From: Megalopta genalis
Lineage: Eukaryota; Arthropoda; Insecta; Hymenoptera; Halictidae
Direction of reading: 5' to 3'
Length of the DNA stretch: 64,000 nt
NCBI RefSeq assembly: GCF_051020955.1
Contig: NC_135014.1
Span: forward strand, 42,426,742 to 42,490,741
In this document: piece after piece, positions 10,766 through 22,075 of the stretch
How positions within the stretch are numbered: position 1 is the first letter of the stretch
Layout of the letters: each line of letters starts with the position of its first letter
The notes under the pieces: generated by a model
What the model was told of the DNA's origin: nothing
The model's database searches: none
The model's input: the letters and a program-made list of their open reading frames with translations, nothing else
Made by a program: the position numbers and the translations under genes

Positions 10766-11625
10766 TTTCTACTGATTAAAGTCGTTCGAAGACGCGGCTA
10801 GAAGAAATATAATTGAAATAATGTTGCTTTTGATTATAACGAAGAAATTTTTGTCTTTCTGTACACGTGACGTCACCAGGTGCTTAGTAATACTGATCTA
10901 CGGCTGAAGAAAAGCGAGTACGATGTAGAGCATTCGAAAATATTGTACAAAGAGAATCTGGTTGGATCTACAATGCGAGTGATCAAAATGTGTTTTGGAG
11001 TACCCCGCGGCTATTCATACATGTTGAAACGTAAAACCTTGCCGCGATCTCATGGTTCGTTTATATAAACCAGTCATTTCGAACACTGTCTTCAGAGCCT
11101 GCCGAGGTTTTTTGTTTGTAGATCGAAACCGGACTAAGCGTATCGCTGATAGAACTAAATTGAATGACAGCAAATTCCTAATTCATTTACGAATAAATGT
11201 GAACAATAAATATTGCTCAAACTCTTCTTAGTTTTTGTACTGTTAGATACAGAACCGACTGAGCTTTCATTTCTGCTATACGAATAATTTATAATAAATC
11301 GAAAAGTGACAAATGATTTCAGGACAATATCAAAATGACAATAGTTTTGAAACAATAACTTCGTTCGTTTACTGCGTTTTTCACGACTCAGAAGCAATTG
11401 TTTACCATTTCTTTTTACAAAATTTCACCAAAATCGGTGCATCACCGAAACCACAAGAAGTTCTTTGTTCGAAGTTCTAACGGTCTCTGAAGACCGTTGT
11501 GTCGCAAGCGATGTTCACAACTATGTAATCGATAACAGTCCTTACTGTGATACGAAAGGAAGTACAAATGGAAAAGCATTTTTTTTAGTACCTTTTAACG
11601 GTGTACGAAATAGTACATATACTAG
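10766..11625. other. AT-rich intergenic DNA
   Basis: Only short unsupported frames were seen (62-80 residues). Nothing was recognised. Confidence 0.45.
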
Positions 11626-11652
11626 GTGGACTACAATACTCTTGTAGTCCAC
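11626..11652. other. Perfect 11-bp hairpin
   Basis: GTGGACTACAA is followed after five bases by TTGTAGTCCAC. It is a short isolated inverted repeat, probably the centre or tip of a decayed MITE. Confidence 0.5.
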
Positions 11653-11764
11653 TAATCCTTACGACACTTTCATAAAAAAAATGATCTTTATTACTCTGTA
11701 TTTTCAATTCATTTCTTTCCTTTCTGAAATAGAAAATTGTGAAGACAAGAAGAATTTAATTATA

Positions 11765-11882
11765 TATTGTTAAATTATTTTCAGCTTATTAAAATTATTA
11801 AAAGAAACAATTTATTTGTATTTAATTTCTATTTCTCAGAATCGCCTTAGATCGTTTTTATTTTGCATAAAGATTCGTAGTC
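11765..11882 (-). mobile_element. Family T partial copy
   Basis: Ends in TTTTGCATAAAGATTCGTAGTC, the inverse of the family's long end, preceded by the TTTATTTGTATTTAATTTCT and AATTTATTAAAATTATTAAAAG-type body. The opposite terminus is not clear. Confidence 0.55.
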
Positions 11883-13219
11883 TACTTATGACAGTTGCAT
11901 ACATATAACTCGCACATTCAAAATGAATTGCTATAAGAACAAATTCAAAATTTGTTTTTAATCGATAGAGAAATACTTACAGAACTGATTGAAGAATAGA
12001 GCGTAGAGAATCAGAACCGATATATTATATGTAGACTAAAATCTTTTCGGCCCATAACAGTTTAGAGCCCATTATTTCGGTTCTTCATAACTGTTCCAGT
12101 CAAAACCTTTATACTATAACAGGTATTAATAGTTACCTTCGAAACAGTATCAGTCACTTTTACCATTGCAAGCTATAGTTATTGAAAGTAGTCAAATTCA
12201 AAAATGTATATGTTAAGATTGCTGGTAAATAAAATTAAACCGAGACAAAATATTATTTTGTAATGTTTATTCCATTCTCAGTAATTATGCACACGCTGAT
12301 GACACTATTATTGATAAAATAGATCATATTTCTATTAGTAACCATACGTAACAAAAATTGATCATACATAATTACTTTGGTTACTAAATTATAGCTTCAA
12401 ATTTTGAGTTGCATATTTTTAAATTTTTACTAAGAACTCTTCCAAATCTTTTCGAAGAATTTTTACAATCTTTTTAACCTTAACCAGTTACACTAGAAAT
12501 TTATCGATAGATGCCTATGGCGAATCCTTCTAAAACAGTTATTTACGAGATTACCAGTGTGTAAAAAATCTCTGTTATCCATTCTGTTCGATATTTTATC
12601 GAAGAACTTCGATATTTTTTATATTCTGACTAGTTTAGTTATATATTTATTTTCTTGTTCCTGAACAAAGGGGACGCGCGTAGTACGTCATTCCAGCGCA
12701 AGAGTTTAATTGAGATCCACTTATATTACCTCTTCCTTTGAAATACTCGCTCAATAGTAATTGTTCAAGCCTAATAATTGGAAAGTCTACCTTCGAATCT
12801 CTACCCGATAGAAATTTCTAAAGCCGGGCCGCACAAGGATATCGGATAATACTATATCGCTTTAAAGAAATCTAATATCGAATTAAAAAAGGAAGAAAGA
12901 GGGTGTTCTTCTGTTTGGTGTATTGTATAACACATTTCCTAGGTATCAGAATCCGTGAGATCGACATGGCTGACCCGATCGCGTCGTTGTAGAGCGTAGA
13001 ATATTTCTGTACGAAGATCACCTGGTAACCGAAGATACCTGCGGATTATCCTAAGTCAAGGCACACGTTTTGAAAAAGAAGGATGATCGGTGAAAAGGGG
13101 TTGGATAACCTTCGGGAGCATCTAGAGCTTCTTTGAAAACGTCTAAATAGCGAGCGTGCGAGCATCCTGAACCTCTTGCGTTTCCTGTTCGAGGTCGAGC
13201 CTTTTGCTCGCAGGAGGCC
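11883..13219. other. Intergenic DNA, rising GC after 12.7 kb
   Basis: No gene was recognised. The stretch 12950-13200 is less AT-rich and may be regulatory or untranslated sequence for the possible exon at 13220. Confidence 0.4.
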
Positions 13220-13561
13220 ATGAATGGCTGTCCTTGTGTCTACCTAGGCTCGGAGATGCTCGAAGGACCCCACAACGGGCCCCACGACGATGCCTCAATG
13301 ACTGATACTCCCCTCGAGGCGGCGTGGCCCGAGGAGATCAAATATTATAAATACGAGAAGTCTCAGTGCGCGTTGTTTGGGGTCCGGGGCTTCTTATCGG
13401 TTTCGTTTGATAACTGCATCCGGCCTTATCCTAGTACAAATAAAGGGTCCACGGCTCTTGGGATTGCGAACACTCTACAATGGCATCCAGTTGAAACCAC
13501 TGATTCGATGTACATTCGTACATCCCCGGCTATGAATTATCGGGAATATTTCTATATTTAG
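13220..13561 (+). other. Weak candidate coding exon (113-codon ATG frame)
   Basis: Among ATG-initiated frames this one has the least random-looking composition. It has a fair start context (AGGAGGCCATGA), a Met/Asp/Glu/Pro-rich N-terminus around residues 12-40 and little arginine excess. A CTTTTGCTCGCAG sequence just upstream could be a 3' splice site. No domain was recognised, and the frame ends shortly before the MITE at 13708. It could equally be chance. Confidence 0.15.
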
Positions 13562-13707
13562 GACCACCTGAAATACTCGTCTTTGAAAGGACGCGTTTTT
13601 AAATTGCCGTTGATTCGACCTTCGAATTTGGAATTTCATGTACACCTGGACAAGATTGTGACGCGTATTGCCGATGACCTGAACAAGCAATTCGTATTGC
13701 TTATGTA

Positions 13708-14103
13708 CAGTGACCCACAAAAGTGTTCGTGCCCCATCTAAAACGTGAAATTTTGTTGAAACTGGACGAAATAACTTGTATTTTGTTTTAGACGATACAA
13801 AGACTGGTTTACTAAGTAATAACTAAAATACTATTTTTTTAATTTTGACGATGGAATGAGAGAAAAGATAAAACACTCACGTTTTTAAACTTTTTTATCT
13901 GATCCTCTATCGAAAATTTAAAGAATGTCTTTTGCATAATAGATATTGGTTATTTCAAGTAATAGCGAAATTAAGAAAAATATTATAGCCATTGTCTAGT
14001 AGACTAGTTCTTCTATCATCTAAACAAAATTCTAGTGATTTGCTACAGTTTTAAAAATGATATTGTGTTCTGAAGGGTGTACGAAGACTTTTGTGGGCCA
14101 CTG
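13708..14103. mobile_element. Tc1/mariner-type MITE with TA duplication
   Basis: The left tip CAGTGACCCACAAAAGTGTT and right tip AACACTTTTGTGGG-like GACTTTTGTGGGCCACTG match at about 23 of 25 positions including flanks. TA lies on both sides (13706-13707 and 14104-14105). At 396 bp it has no transposase frame. CAGTGG(C)CCACAAAAGT tips are typical of Tc1-like elements in insects. Confidence 0.8.
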
Positions 14104-14111
14104 TATATATA

Positions 14112-14135
14112 GACTGCGGATCTTCGTGCATTTGC
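14112..14135 (+). mobile_element. Family T end fragment
   Basis: GACTGCGGATCTTCGTGCAT begins immediately after the TA of the preceding MITE and is cut off by the foldback starting at about 14156. Confidence 0.45.
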
Positions 14136-14155
14136 AGTTGTCGACAAATACAGCG

Positions 14156-14505
14156 TGGAGCGGAAGTATCCATGCACCTTTTAAAAACGGTATAACTTTT
14201 TTAAAACTGGTCTGAATGACTTGAAATTTTTTGCAAATGTTGGAGAGACTAGTTCAACTCTTGTTTTTTCACTTTTTTGTCCGAGCCTGTAATGAAAATA
14301 TAAAAAATGCATTTGGCTCTTCTATTATTAGATTTACACAGTATTATAAATGCTGAAAATTTCATTGAAATCGGTAAATAAAATAGTATTTTAGTCATTG
14401 CAGAGTGAATTAATCCCTCGAATATTTACAAGAAAATTCATGTCACTTAAACCAGTTTAAAAAAAATTATATCGTTTTAAAAGATATGCGGACACTATTG
14501 CTCCT
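14156..14505. mobile_element. Foldback element with Tc1-like body, copy 1
   Basis: The left arm has GCACCTTTTAAAAACGGTAT, AAACTGGTCTGAATGACTT and GTCCGAGCCTGTAATGAAAA. The right arm mirrors the start (AAACCAGTTTAAAAAAAATT, ATCGTTTTAAAAGATATGCG, TTGCTCC). The same blocks recur at 59432-60020. Non-autonomous; no ORF. Confidence 0.65.
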
Positions 14506-15508
14506 TACTATATATGTGAACACCTTTTAAAACGGAATTTTTATGTGCATTACCATAAGAATACATTCTTAAATTTAGGCGAATAATTTCGTTGAATTTA
14601 ATATGGAAAAATTCCTTCATGACAATTTAATAAAACTTCTGATCGTTTGTTTACAAGAAAACAACACAAGCATTATTTTGCAATTTATATTTCGCGGTTT
14701 CAGCACACGAACGTGCATCGTGTATGTGATAAGATATTTCGAAAATGCTATAATAATTCCACAGAGGTTTATAGCAGATAGCAAAGATGTCGAGTACGTG
14801 TAATCGTAAATAACATTTATAGAGCAACAGTAGGTTTGTATGTTTAAAATATACTATTATATTAACGGACTAATAAACAGCGATGCCAAGGACTGCCTAG
14901 TAAAATTTATTGTCGCCTTTAAAATATAGATTGCTCATATTTAAGAAAATTTATGTTCCAAGTTCACTGCAGTCAAATGTCACCACGTTATTAATCTTTT
15001 ACAAACACATTTCGTTTCTTTCCGAATGATATTGCGTAAGTGAACAAATAGGCAAACATCGGATAAAATCAAGCTTCTTACACCTATAGGATAAACAGAA
15101 TGATTCTGACTTTAATGTGATAATGAAGACATAAGTGGAATGAATTTCGAAACCGTAATTAAATTCTTTAATTAGGAAACTAATCTGTAAAGATAAAGAT
15201 AGAAATTTCACTTTTAAATGACGTCATGATCAGCGGATCAAGGTGGAAGTCAACAGTTTTACTTTAATTGATAACACTTTATCGAATTATTAAATACCTA
15301 TCGATGATGACACACTTGTGTAAAAATTAATCAATTTTCCAGATACTTATCTTTGAGTATTTAGAGGAGATAAATCCAACCCTTACGTGTACTAAATTGT
15401 GTATAACCATAGTCTTTGTTTGAAATTTAGATTTTCGATGTGTTCAGTCACAATTACAACATTTTTGTTGGAAATAATTAATATATGATTTCAATTATGA
15501 CTTATTAT
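14506..15508. other. AT-rich intergenic DNA
   Basis: Nothing was recognised except a short extra piece of the preceding family at about 14521-14545 (CACCTTTTAAAACGG). The 66- and 70-residue frames have no signature. Confidence 0.45.
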
Positions 15509-15662
15509 GACTGCGGATTCGTAAGCAAAATAAAAACTGTCTGTATTAATTGCATGAAACTAGAATTAATTAATACAATTATAATGTTTCCTTAAACGTT
15601 TCTAATTATTTTGCATTTGAACAATCGACTTATTTTTGTCATAAAATCGACAATCTGCAATC
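15509..15662 (+). mobile_element. Family T element
   Basis: The left end is GACTGCGGATTCGTAAGCAA, followed by AATAAAAACTGTCTGTATTA and AATTGCATG, the long-end signature. The right end is TTTTTGTCATAAAATCGACA followed by ATCTGCAATC, the short-end signature. At about 154 bp it is a shortened copy. Confidence 0.6.
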
Positions 15663-16137
15663 AACAATTGTTGATCTTTATATATTTATGTCAGCTGTAA
15701 ATATGTGAAGTATAAGGAAATATATATATTAATATTAACGAGAAATAATAGTACGTTTAAATAATTTTAAACACTTTTCAGAAATAATTGCACAAAATAC
15801 CTGGTGCCTAAATCGACAAATCTTGTTTACTTATAACACTGTTTAACTAAATACATTTTACAAAAAAATTGAAAGAAATATCTAGAAACAGGCAATGGAT
15901 GAACTTCGCTTAGTATGAAATAATCATTTTAAATATTGAATATTAAATCGTTTCCTGTATATTAATGCTTTGAATAGGATTCTCAATTTGGCTAACACTT
16001 ATACTAACGACATTGACTTCATGATCGATGATTTTGATAAATTTAAATCTCAATTATATAATGTTGTCTTCTGACAACAAGCTAGGATGATTAGTTTGTG
16101 TTTGCTTTATATATTTTATTCGTATTGTTTTCGTTTT
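15663..16137. other. AT-rich intergenic DNA
   Basis: Nothing was recognised. Confidence 0.5.
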
Positions 16138-16260
16138 AATTTTTATTATACATATTATTATTATTATTGCATGTATTGTTGCATTATTATTTCATATATT
16201 ACTGCTATTATTATAGCTATTGTTATTCCATTATTATTACTATTATTATTATTATTATGT
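16138..16260. repeat. Interrupted (ATT)n microsatellite
   Basis: Runs of ATT/TTA triplets are broken by GC-containing triplets such as GCATGT and GCTATT. Confidence 0.8.
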
Positions 16261-16321
16261 TGAATTTTTATAGAAAAATTAAATTTTAAAAAATAAATTA
16301 AAATTACATTAAATTATATTA

Positions 16322-16482
16322 ACATTTTCTGTATCAATTGTAAGAAATAGAAACCAAATAGAAAATGATTCCTTTCTAAGATAATTTTAATTGACTGAAA
16401 CTAATATCTCGGTTTCTTCTCATTTCACCCTTGCCAATTTAAGTTGCTCAATTTCACCATAAATACAGAAAAATCCGCAGTC
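16322..16482. mobile_element. Family T element
   Basis: The right terminus AAATCCGCAGTC is followed by TA and preceded by ATTTCACCATAAATACAG. The left part has CTGTATCAATTGTAAGAAAT and AGAAACCAAATAG, the family's subterminal long-end block, but the outer left tip is decayed. Confidence 0.6.
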
Positions 16483-16839
16483 TACTAAGAACATGCAATG
16501 TCCGAACAGCCTAATGTTAGCACGACGAATCTATATTCCGCACTTTCTCCGGAGTGGCCGTAAGGACACTAATCAGGGTAACTAAATCGCAAGTCGGTTA
16601 ACAACGTTTCCTCCGCCCGGTAAATTTCGTGACAGAAGAGCTTAATAAAGTCTGGCATCGTAGCGGCGGGATGGTAATTATATTTCTCGGTTCTTGGGAG
16701 TATGCTTGATAAAAACCAATCAACGCCGGCGGACCGACTCAATTCGATTCGACGATCTCACGGTTCTGCGTAGAAATTCTGCTGGTGTACCCGTTTTATA
16801 TCCCGATCGCATCTAAACGTTCGTTTCATTAAATTACGC
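16483..16839. other. Mixed intergenic DNA
   Basis: Nothing was recognised. It grades into the GC-rich island that follows. Confidence 0.4.
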
Positions 16840-17340
16840 GGACGCTACAAGGTTGCAGAGGATTCGACTAGAAAATGGCGGCGGTCCAGACAGTTAGCCG
16901 GCCTAATGAACCAGAGCTCGCTGACGTTGTCAATGACTCCGCTCAATGAAATCGGCTTTTTCGAGAGACTGCTCGGCACGGAAAGATCGACCCGGACCCG
17001 CGGTTCGGCGAACAGGTAGAATTCTCGTTCCCTGTCTTCCTCTTTCCGCAGCCTCCTCTCCTCCTTCCGCGGCGACTTCTCTATTTTTCGCAGACAGGTT
17101 GGCCCGTAGCAGCAATTTTCGGCAGCGTCTGTCTTGTTCATTCCTAAAGCGCCGCAATTCCTGCTCTCCTTCTCGTTACGAGCCACCTTCGTGCTACAGG
17201 CGCCTCCCTTTGTTTCGGGCACCGAAGAAGCGATCCTTGAAAATGTCGTAACCTCGTGGCGTCCTTAAATTCTGTTCCGTCCGCGTCATCTCCATGGGTC
17301 CTCGGTGTAGCCGGGATTCAGAGCGTCGTTGTTCCCCATT
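16840..17340. other. GC-rich island
   Basis: GC-rich, with a pyrimidine-rich run at about 17025-17085. Frames of 125 and 75 residues (minus) and 101 (plus) overlap each other and are low-complexity K/R/E-rich or S/P-rich. It may be a promoter or untranslated exon; no product can be named. Confidence 0.3.
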
Positions 17341-17738
17341 GAAGATGAGTAACGACGCGGGGAACAAGCACGACTCACAATTAGGTTACTAACTGCCTGG
17401 CAAACGCAGGAATTTCTTCTTTCGCTTGCAAATTTCTCATTCGGAGCTCCCATTTTCTCTACCGCCCTCTTTCCTGTGTTTTATACTCGTAGAATTTTGC
17501 GGGTCCCTTTTGTTACGGTGGTCATATTTCATGACTCGATCACGGATCTGCTGGATTTATTATTGAGGAAACGGAAAACATCTCGTTTAACAATCGGAGG
17601 GCGGGACCCAAGTCAATTTGAGTCCGTATATTGTGATGGTTTTAAGTGTGAGTGAGGATGAATTTGTTCAGTGAGATATTTTATGGTGTATAACATGATG
17701 TGAGTGTCCTATCTAGTGAATGTTGTATTGTATATTGT
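17341..17738. other. Intergenic DNA
   Basis: Nothing was recognised. Confidence 0.4.

Positions 17739-17775
<37 letters not shown>
17739..17775 (+). repeat. (GA)n microsatellite
   Basis: About 18 uninterrupted GA units. Confidence 0.95.
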
Positions 17776-17777
<2 letters not shown>

Positions 17778-18060
17778 ATTTAGTTATCAGTAGTTAAACG
17801 TCGAACCAATTAATACCTCTCTCTAAGTTAAATATACTATTTTATTATTTCTACAACAATTTCTTTCATAATTCGTCGCACCATGCCCACACGAATATCT
17901 ATTAATTTGTTCATACATCTAGTTTTTGACAAATAATGTAAATTTTTATATGTTTCGTTAATGTCTATAGAAAAACTAACGTACTTAGAAAGAATAATTT
18001 AAAAATTATTGAATATAATTATATTCAACAATTTTCTCCATCATATTTTTTAAATTATTA

Positions 18061-18386
18061 AAATATAGCTGAGTATGCTTGGGTTCATTTATAATTATAA
18101 ATGAATTTTATTTTTTTTTATTAATTTCTATTTCTTGCAATTCATTTATAATACCTAATTAAATATTTGTTGTTAATGCTCGAACGGCGAACCTTTTTGA
18201 TAAAAATATAGCTGAGTATGCTTGGATTCATTTATAATTATAAATGAACTTTATTTTTTTTTTTATTAATTTCTATTTCTTGCAATTCATTTATAATTAT
18301 AAATGAATCCAAGCATACTCAGCTATAGTTTTATCAAAAAGGTTCGCCGTTCAAGCATTAGCAACAAATATTTAATTAGGTATTAC
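18061..18386. repeat. Combined tandem and inverted repeat
   Basis: A block of about 90 bp beginning AATATAGCTGAGTATGCTTG occurs at about 18062-18150 and again at about 18206-18297. From 18150 to 18248 the sequence is also the inverse of 18286-18385: AATCCAAGCATACTCAGCTA and AAAAAGGTTCGCCGTTCAAG mirror the left side. Transcribed, the arms would fold into a nearly 100-bp stem with a loop of about 40 bases. No transposon tips or target duplication were identified. Confidence 0.8.
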
Positions 18387-18919
18387 ATCGTTATCGCATC
18401 ACGTTGAATACAAGCAGCAAACGTATCTATAATTCTCATTCAATTATATTCTTCACCAATTAATTTTCATAGAATCTGTATACATTTTTCAACAATCCTT
18501 GATTTACATCCAAACCGAGTTTACGATAAAACTCAAGATCGGAAACTTGCATCGATCATAAAAAGCAGAAATTAGATACAATTTTGTTTCGTAAGTAGAA
18601 ACTGTTGTTAAATCGCTATTCTTCATTTGACAATATTTGTTACAAAAGCATGAAATCTGTAATCTTATTCGTAGTAAAGTGTTTTATGAACATCAGTGTC
18701 AGGGAAAAATTTATTTGAGCGATTGGTAGAATTTTTATGGTAAAACTTGTAGTGAAACTTTAATGTGACACCGAATGTATGAAGATTCAATCTACTTGCC
18801 AGTTCAATAAATACTGCTATTTTTTAAAACAGCAACACCAATTCAATTTGAAATTGGAACAGGTTTGAAAACCTAAAAAGTTGCAAACACCAAAAGTAAC
18901 TAAGAAATGTTTCATGAAA
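18387..18919. other. AT-rich intergenic DNA
   Basis: Nothing was recognised. Confidence 0.5.
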
Positions 18920-19203
18920 CAGGGTGTCTCAATATTATGTTACTTCCGGGAAATGATGGGTTTCTGAGATCATTCGAAGTAACTTTTTCTTTAGCGAAAA
19001 TGCAATCCAAGCCAACGTGCGAACGTTCTGTTCATTAGTTCGGTCATCTCGCGCCAATCGAACTTGCCCCTCATTGGTCATTGTTTTTTGATAATAACTC
19101 GTAAACAAAGCCGCGAATTACATTTTCGCTAAGGAAAAAGTTAGTTCGTATGACCTCAGGAATCCTTCATTTCCCGAATGTAATATAATTTTGGGACACC
19201 CTG
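18920..19203. mobile_element. Family A foldback MITE, copy 2 (centre shortened)
   Basis: Tips CAGGGTGTCTCAATATTATG and ATTTTGGGACACCCTG enclose the CCGGGAAATGATGGGTTTC / TTCATTTCCCGAATG arms. About 75 bp of the left-centre, including the first ACGAGTTATTA block, is missing compared with copies at 23425 and 53702. The left flank is AA rather than TA. Confidence 0.8.
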
Positions 19204-19302
19204 TATAAATCGTGTTATACAAAACTCAAATCTGATAGAAAACACGGGATTAGGTTCTAAATCGTTTTTTGAAAAATTGTTTTCAGTTTTGTCTCAATTA
19301 TA

Positions 19303-19506
19303 CAGAGTGTTCCAGCATTGATGGTAAAACCGAGAAGGGGTACATTCTACATGAAAAAGGAAATCGAAAATAAAGAATAAAATTTTTTCAGTTAAGACGT
19401 CGTTGTCGAGAAAATCGACTTTGAATGTTCAAACATGTGTTTTTTATTTTTTTTTCGTGTAGAATCACCCCCTTCTCGATTGTACCACCGATGCTGGGAC
19501 ACCCTG
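19303..19506. mobile_element. Small TA-flanked MITE
   Basis: The left tip CAGAGTGTTCCAGCATTGAT continues into ACCGAGAAGGGGTACATTCT. The right side mirrors it with GTAGAATCACCCCCTTCTCG and ATGCTGGGACACCCTG. TA flanks both sides (19301-19302, 19507-19508). At 204 bp it has no ORF. The tip resembles families that start CAGGGTGTCCC. Confidence 0.8.
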
Positions 19507-19628
19507 TATAAACAATGGCGCGACAAATAAAGAAATATTTCTACATGCAAACGAGATTATGTAAATTACAAGCAAAGCATTACCTTCATTGAACATTATG
19601 CAACAGATTTTTGGAGAGGTGCCATGTA

Positions 19629-19815
19629 CAGTAAATTCTCCCCAATTGTCCCTCAGCTTGTAAATAAAAATGGACAATTTGGAAAGAAGAGATACGATTA
19701 TTCGAGCCTCGCGGCTCGTTTTTATAGCCGCCGATTGTTAACAAATATAAAAACGAGCCGCGAGGCTGAAATAATCGTATCTTCTCTTCCCAAATTGTTC
19801 ATTTTTGTTTGGAAG
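19629..19815. mobile_element. Family B palindromic MITE, copy 1
   Basis: The arms are AAATGGACAATTTGGAAAGA, GATACGATTATT and CGAGCCTCGCGGCTCGTTTT, mirrored by AAAACGAGCCGCGAGGCTGA, AATAATCGTATCT and CCCAAATTGTTCATTTTTGT. The left tip CAGTAAATTCTCCCC is present; the right tip is decayed after about 19815. Confidence 0.85.
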
Positions 19816-20289
19816 CTAAGGCATCTTTACGCAAAATTCTCATCTTCGTTAATCATTTTGTAAATATCTAAAAAAAGGACAAATTTAATCGAATAATAGT
19901 ATTCTATATTATGCGATAAATGTTGATTATATACGATAAATCAAGATTGTGTTGTGCAAATAATACTTTAACGAAAAATGCATCAATTCGGTGGATTAGC
20001 GTCATAGTGGCATAATTCACATTTTCCTGATTGCGAGGCATAAGGAGTGTTATTGTTTACCAACATGTGTATTGTTTACTGTCCTAATTTATTGCTAAGA
20101 TATAATTTAGAGTTAATGTGATTTATAGTAACTTTATAATTGATCTCACTCGTCTTTTTAACATTTCGGCACGCATAGATTACATTTAAAGATATACAGT
20201 CAACATTTTCGAAAATGTCACTTGCGCTACTTATTCACCGCAGAATTTCTAATCGCCAATTTGTACGATGCTATCGCAAGAATAATCTG
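19816..20289. other. AT-rich intergenic DNA
   Basis: Nothing was recognised. Confidence 0.45.
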
Positions 20290-20770
20290 CATGGAGGATC
20301 TACATCGATAGGAAGGAAGCAGTTTCCGACCCGTATCCTTCGCAGCCCATTTCTGGGTTTGGCCCGCGTGTTTCTTGCAGTTCTGGCCGGGCTCTTTCAT
20401 TATCCAGCGTTTTCTTTGCGAACCGCGCGACAGGTGTTCGCCACGTGCACCATACGTGATCACCACCCTTTAATAAGATAGTACTTGCACTTTCGAAGTG
20501 CGCTCGTTTCAACTCGGCTTGGCGCGCGGTTCGGCTTGTCGCGTTTCGGCGCGTACGCGTGTACAATTTCGCGAGGGCTAAAGACGTAACCGTAATTCTT
20601 TGCACGAGCTCCGCGAAAGCAGTATTTTAGTTTTAAGGTCAGTTTTACCACCGTTATAATGAAGTTTGTAATTTAAAGGTAGCGTCGCTGTGCGCGCTTT
20701 TACACGCGGAACAACCAGGAAACACGTATGCGCCGCTCGCCGCGCTCGGTCTTTCCTGAACACAATGTTA
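20290..20770. other. GC-rich island
   Basis: CpG-rich sequence (for example GGCGCGCGGTTCGGCTTGTC near 20520) has stop-poor frames on both strands (61-101 residues) but no domain signal. It may be a regulatory region or first exon. Confidence 0.3.
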
Positions 20771-21029
20771 ACGTTAACATTCTACTCGTAACGTATTGTT
20801 GAACGTTGTTCACCTATGTTAACCTATATTGCTGGGCGTTGTTCTTTATGAATTCACTCGCATAGTTATGTGACAATCGGCTGTAACAAGTAAATGTTCA
20901 TTCGAATACGGGCGTTCCTAAGCAATAACATACTGTTCCATGTTGTGAACTTCAATTTTGTCATTGTCCCGATTTGTGGAACATGAGTGGGAAAATGGTG
21001 TTTAATAATATGTACATGTAGCGATGGAA
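20771..21029. other. Mixed DNA with a small palindrome
   Basis: It begins with TTAACGTTAACATTCTACTC and has GTTAAC-type self-complementary sequence near 20767-20780. Nothing else was recognised. Confidence 0.35.
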
Positions 21030-21054
21030 TCTATACTAACATTATTGATAATAT

Positions 21055-21370
21055 TCGATCAATTCGATACCAAAGTACTTAATAGCAGATATCGATATGC
21101 ATCGAAATCTTAGGTACTTAGTATCACTTGTCGACACCGTGACGTCTTAATATGATACCAAACCAATACTGTATTGAATCGAAGTTTCTTTGATACTTTC
21201 CGAAAATACCGATCGTTTGTCAGAGAACATTTATGTGTAATAGCAACTTCTATTTTTCTATGCTTGTGGCAGTCAGACATCAATATTCTCGTAAAAGTAT
21301 CGGTCAGGTATTGATACAGGTATCGAGAGCAAGTATTGAAATGGTATCGATGCTATCTGATAGCTACGTC
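21055..21370. repeat. Cluster of TATCGATAC / GGTATYGA motifs
   Basis: About ten variants of GATACC, GGTATC, ATATCGATAT and TATTGATAC are dispersed in about 300 bp in both orientations, far more than in neighbouring DNA. The spacing is irregular. It may be a degenerate satellite, the subterminal repeat zone of a decayed DNA transposon, or a binding-site cluster. Confidence 0.45.
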
Positions 21371-21640
21371 TTTGATACAATTCAATATTCATGCTTATAC
21401 GTTATTATATTTTGTATTCATATTCAGTAAATATTTAGAAGTTCATTATTTTATCGAGAAACGACAGTCTATCGAACAATAGTATAAATATTCAACAGTA
21501 TAACTTTCAAGTTGTAATAAAATCAGTGATAATCTCCTGAAAAACGTTCCATAATAGGTACTTTTACCTTACACACGCGACAACTTGTTTTACCGCGGAT
21601 GGAACGAGCCCACCACCGTAGGGAACTATTAAAAGTAGAT

Positions 21641-22075
21641 TTTTGAAATAGAGTTTGTATCTTCTCATGTCATACAGAATTTGATAAATAAATTTTTCTT
21701 GAAATAGTAGTTACATATGGAAATACTATTTTCAAATATATTCAACAACATAATATTTATATGTAATTACTATTTCAAAAAAAGTTTATCTACCATTCTG
21801 TATTACGCGACGAAGATACAAATACAGTAAGGTCTTCATAACTGACGCTCAGATTGTGCACAAAAATGGACAATTTGGGAAGAGGATATACGATTATTCG
21901 CACCTTGCAGCTCGTTTTTATAATTGTTGACAATTCGTAACTATAAAAACGAACCGAAAGGCTCGAATAATCGTATCTCCTTTTCCCAAATTGTCCATTT
22001 TTGTGTACAATCCGAGCGTCAATTAGAGAGACATTACTGTATGTACATATATGTTACTATTTCAAATATCTATTT
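21641..22075. mobile_element. Foldback element carrying a family B insertion
   Basis: Left arm 21658-21718 (GTATCTTCTCATGTCATACA, then TTTTTCTTGAAATAGTAGTT) is mirrored by 21751-21811 (AATTACTATTTCAAAAAAAG, then CGCGACGAAGATAC). An outer pair, AGTAGATTTTTGAAATAG at 21642 and CTATTTCAAATATCTA near 22060, is separated on the right by the family B copy at 21825-22039. This implies the foldback was there first. Confidence 0.7.
21825..22039. mobile_element. Family B palindromic MITE, copy 2 (complete)
   Basis: The most complete copy. The left tip CAGTAAGGTCTTCATAACTG and the inverse right tip CAGTAATGTCTCTCTAATTG are followed on both sides by GACGCTC and an ATTGTG/ATTGTAC block. TA flanks it at 21823-21824 and 22040-22041. 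The arms AAAAATGGACAATTTGGGAA and TTCCCAAATTGTCCATTTTT are perfect inverses. 215 bp; non-coding. Confidence 0.9.
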
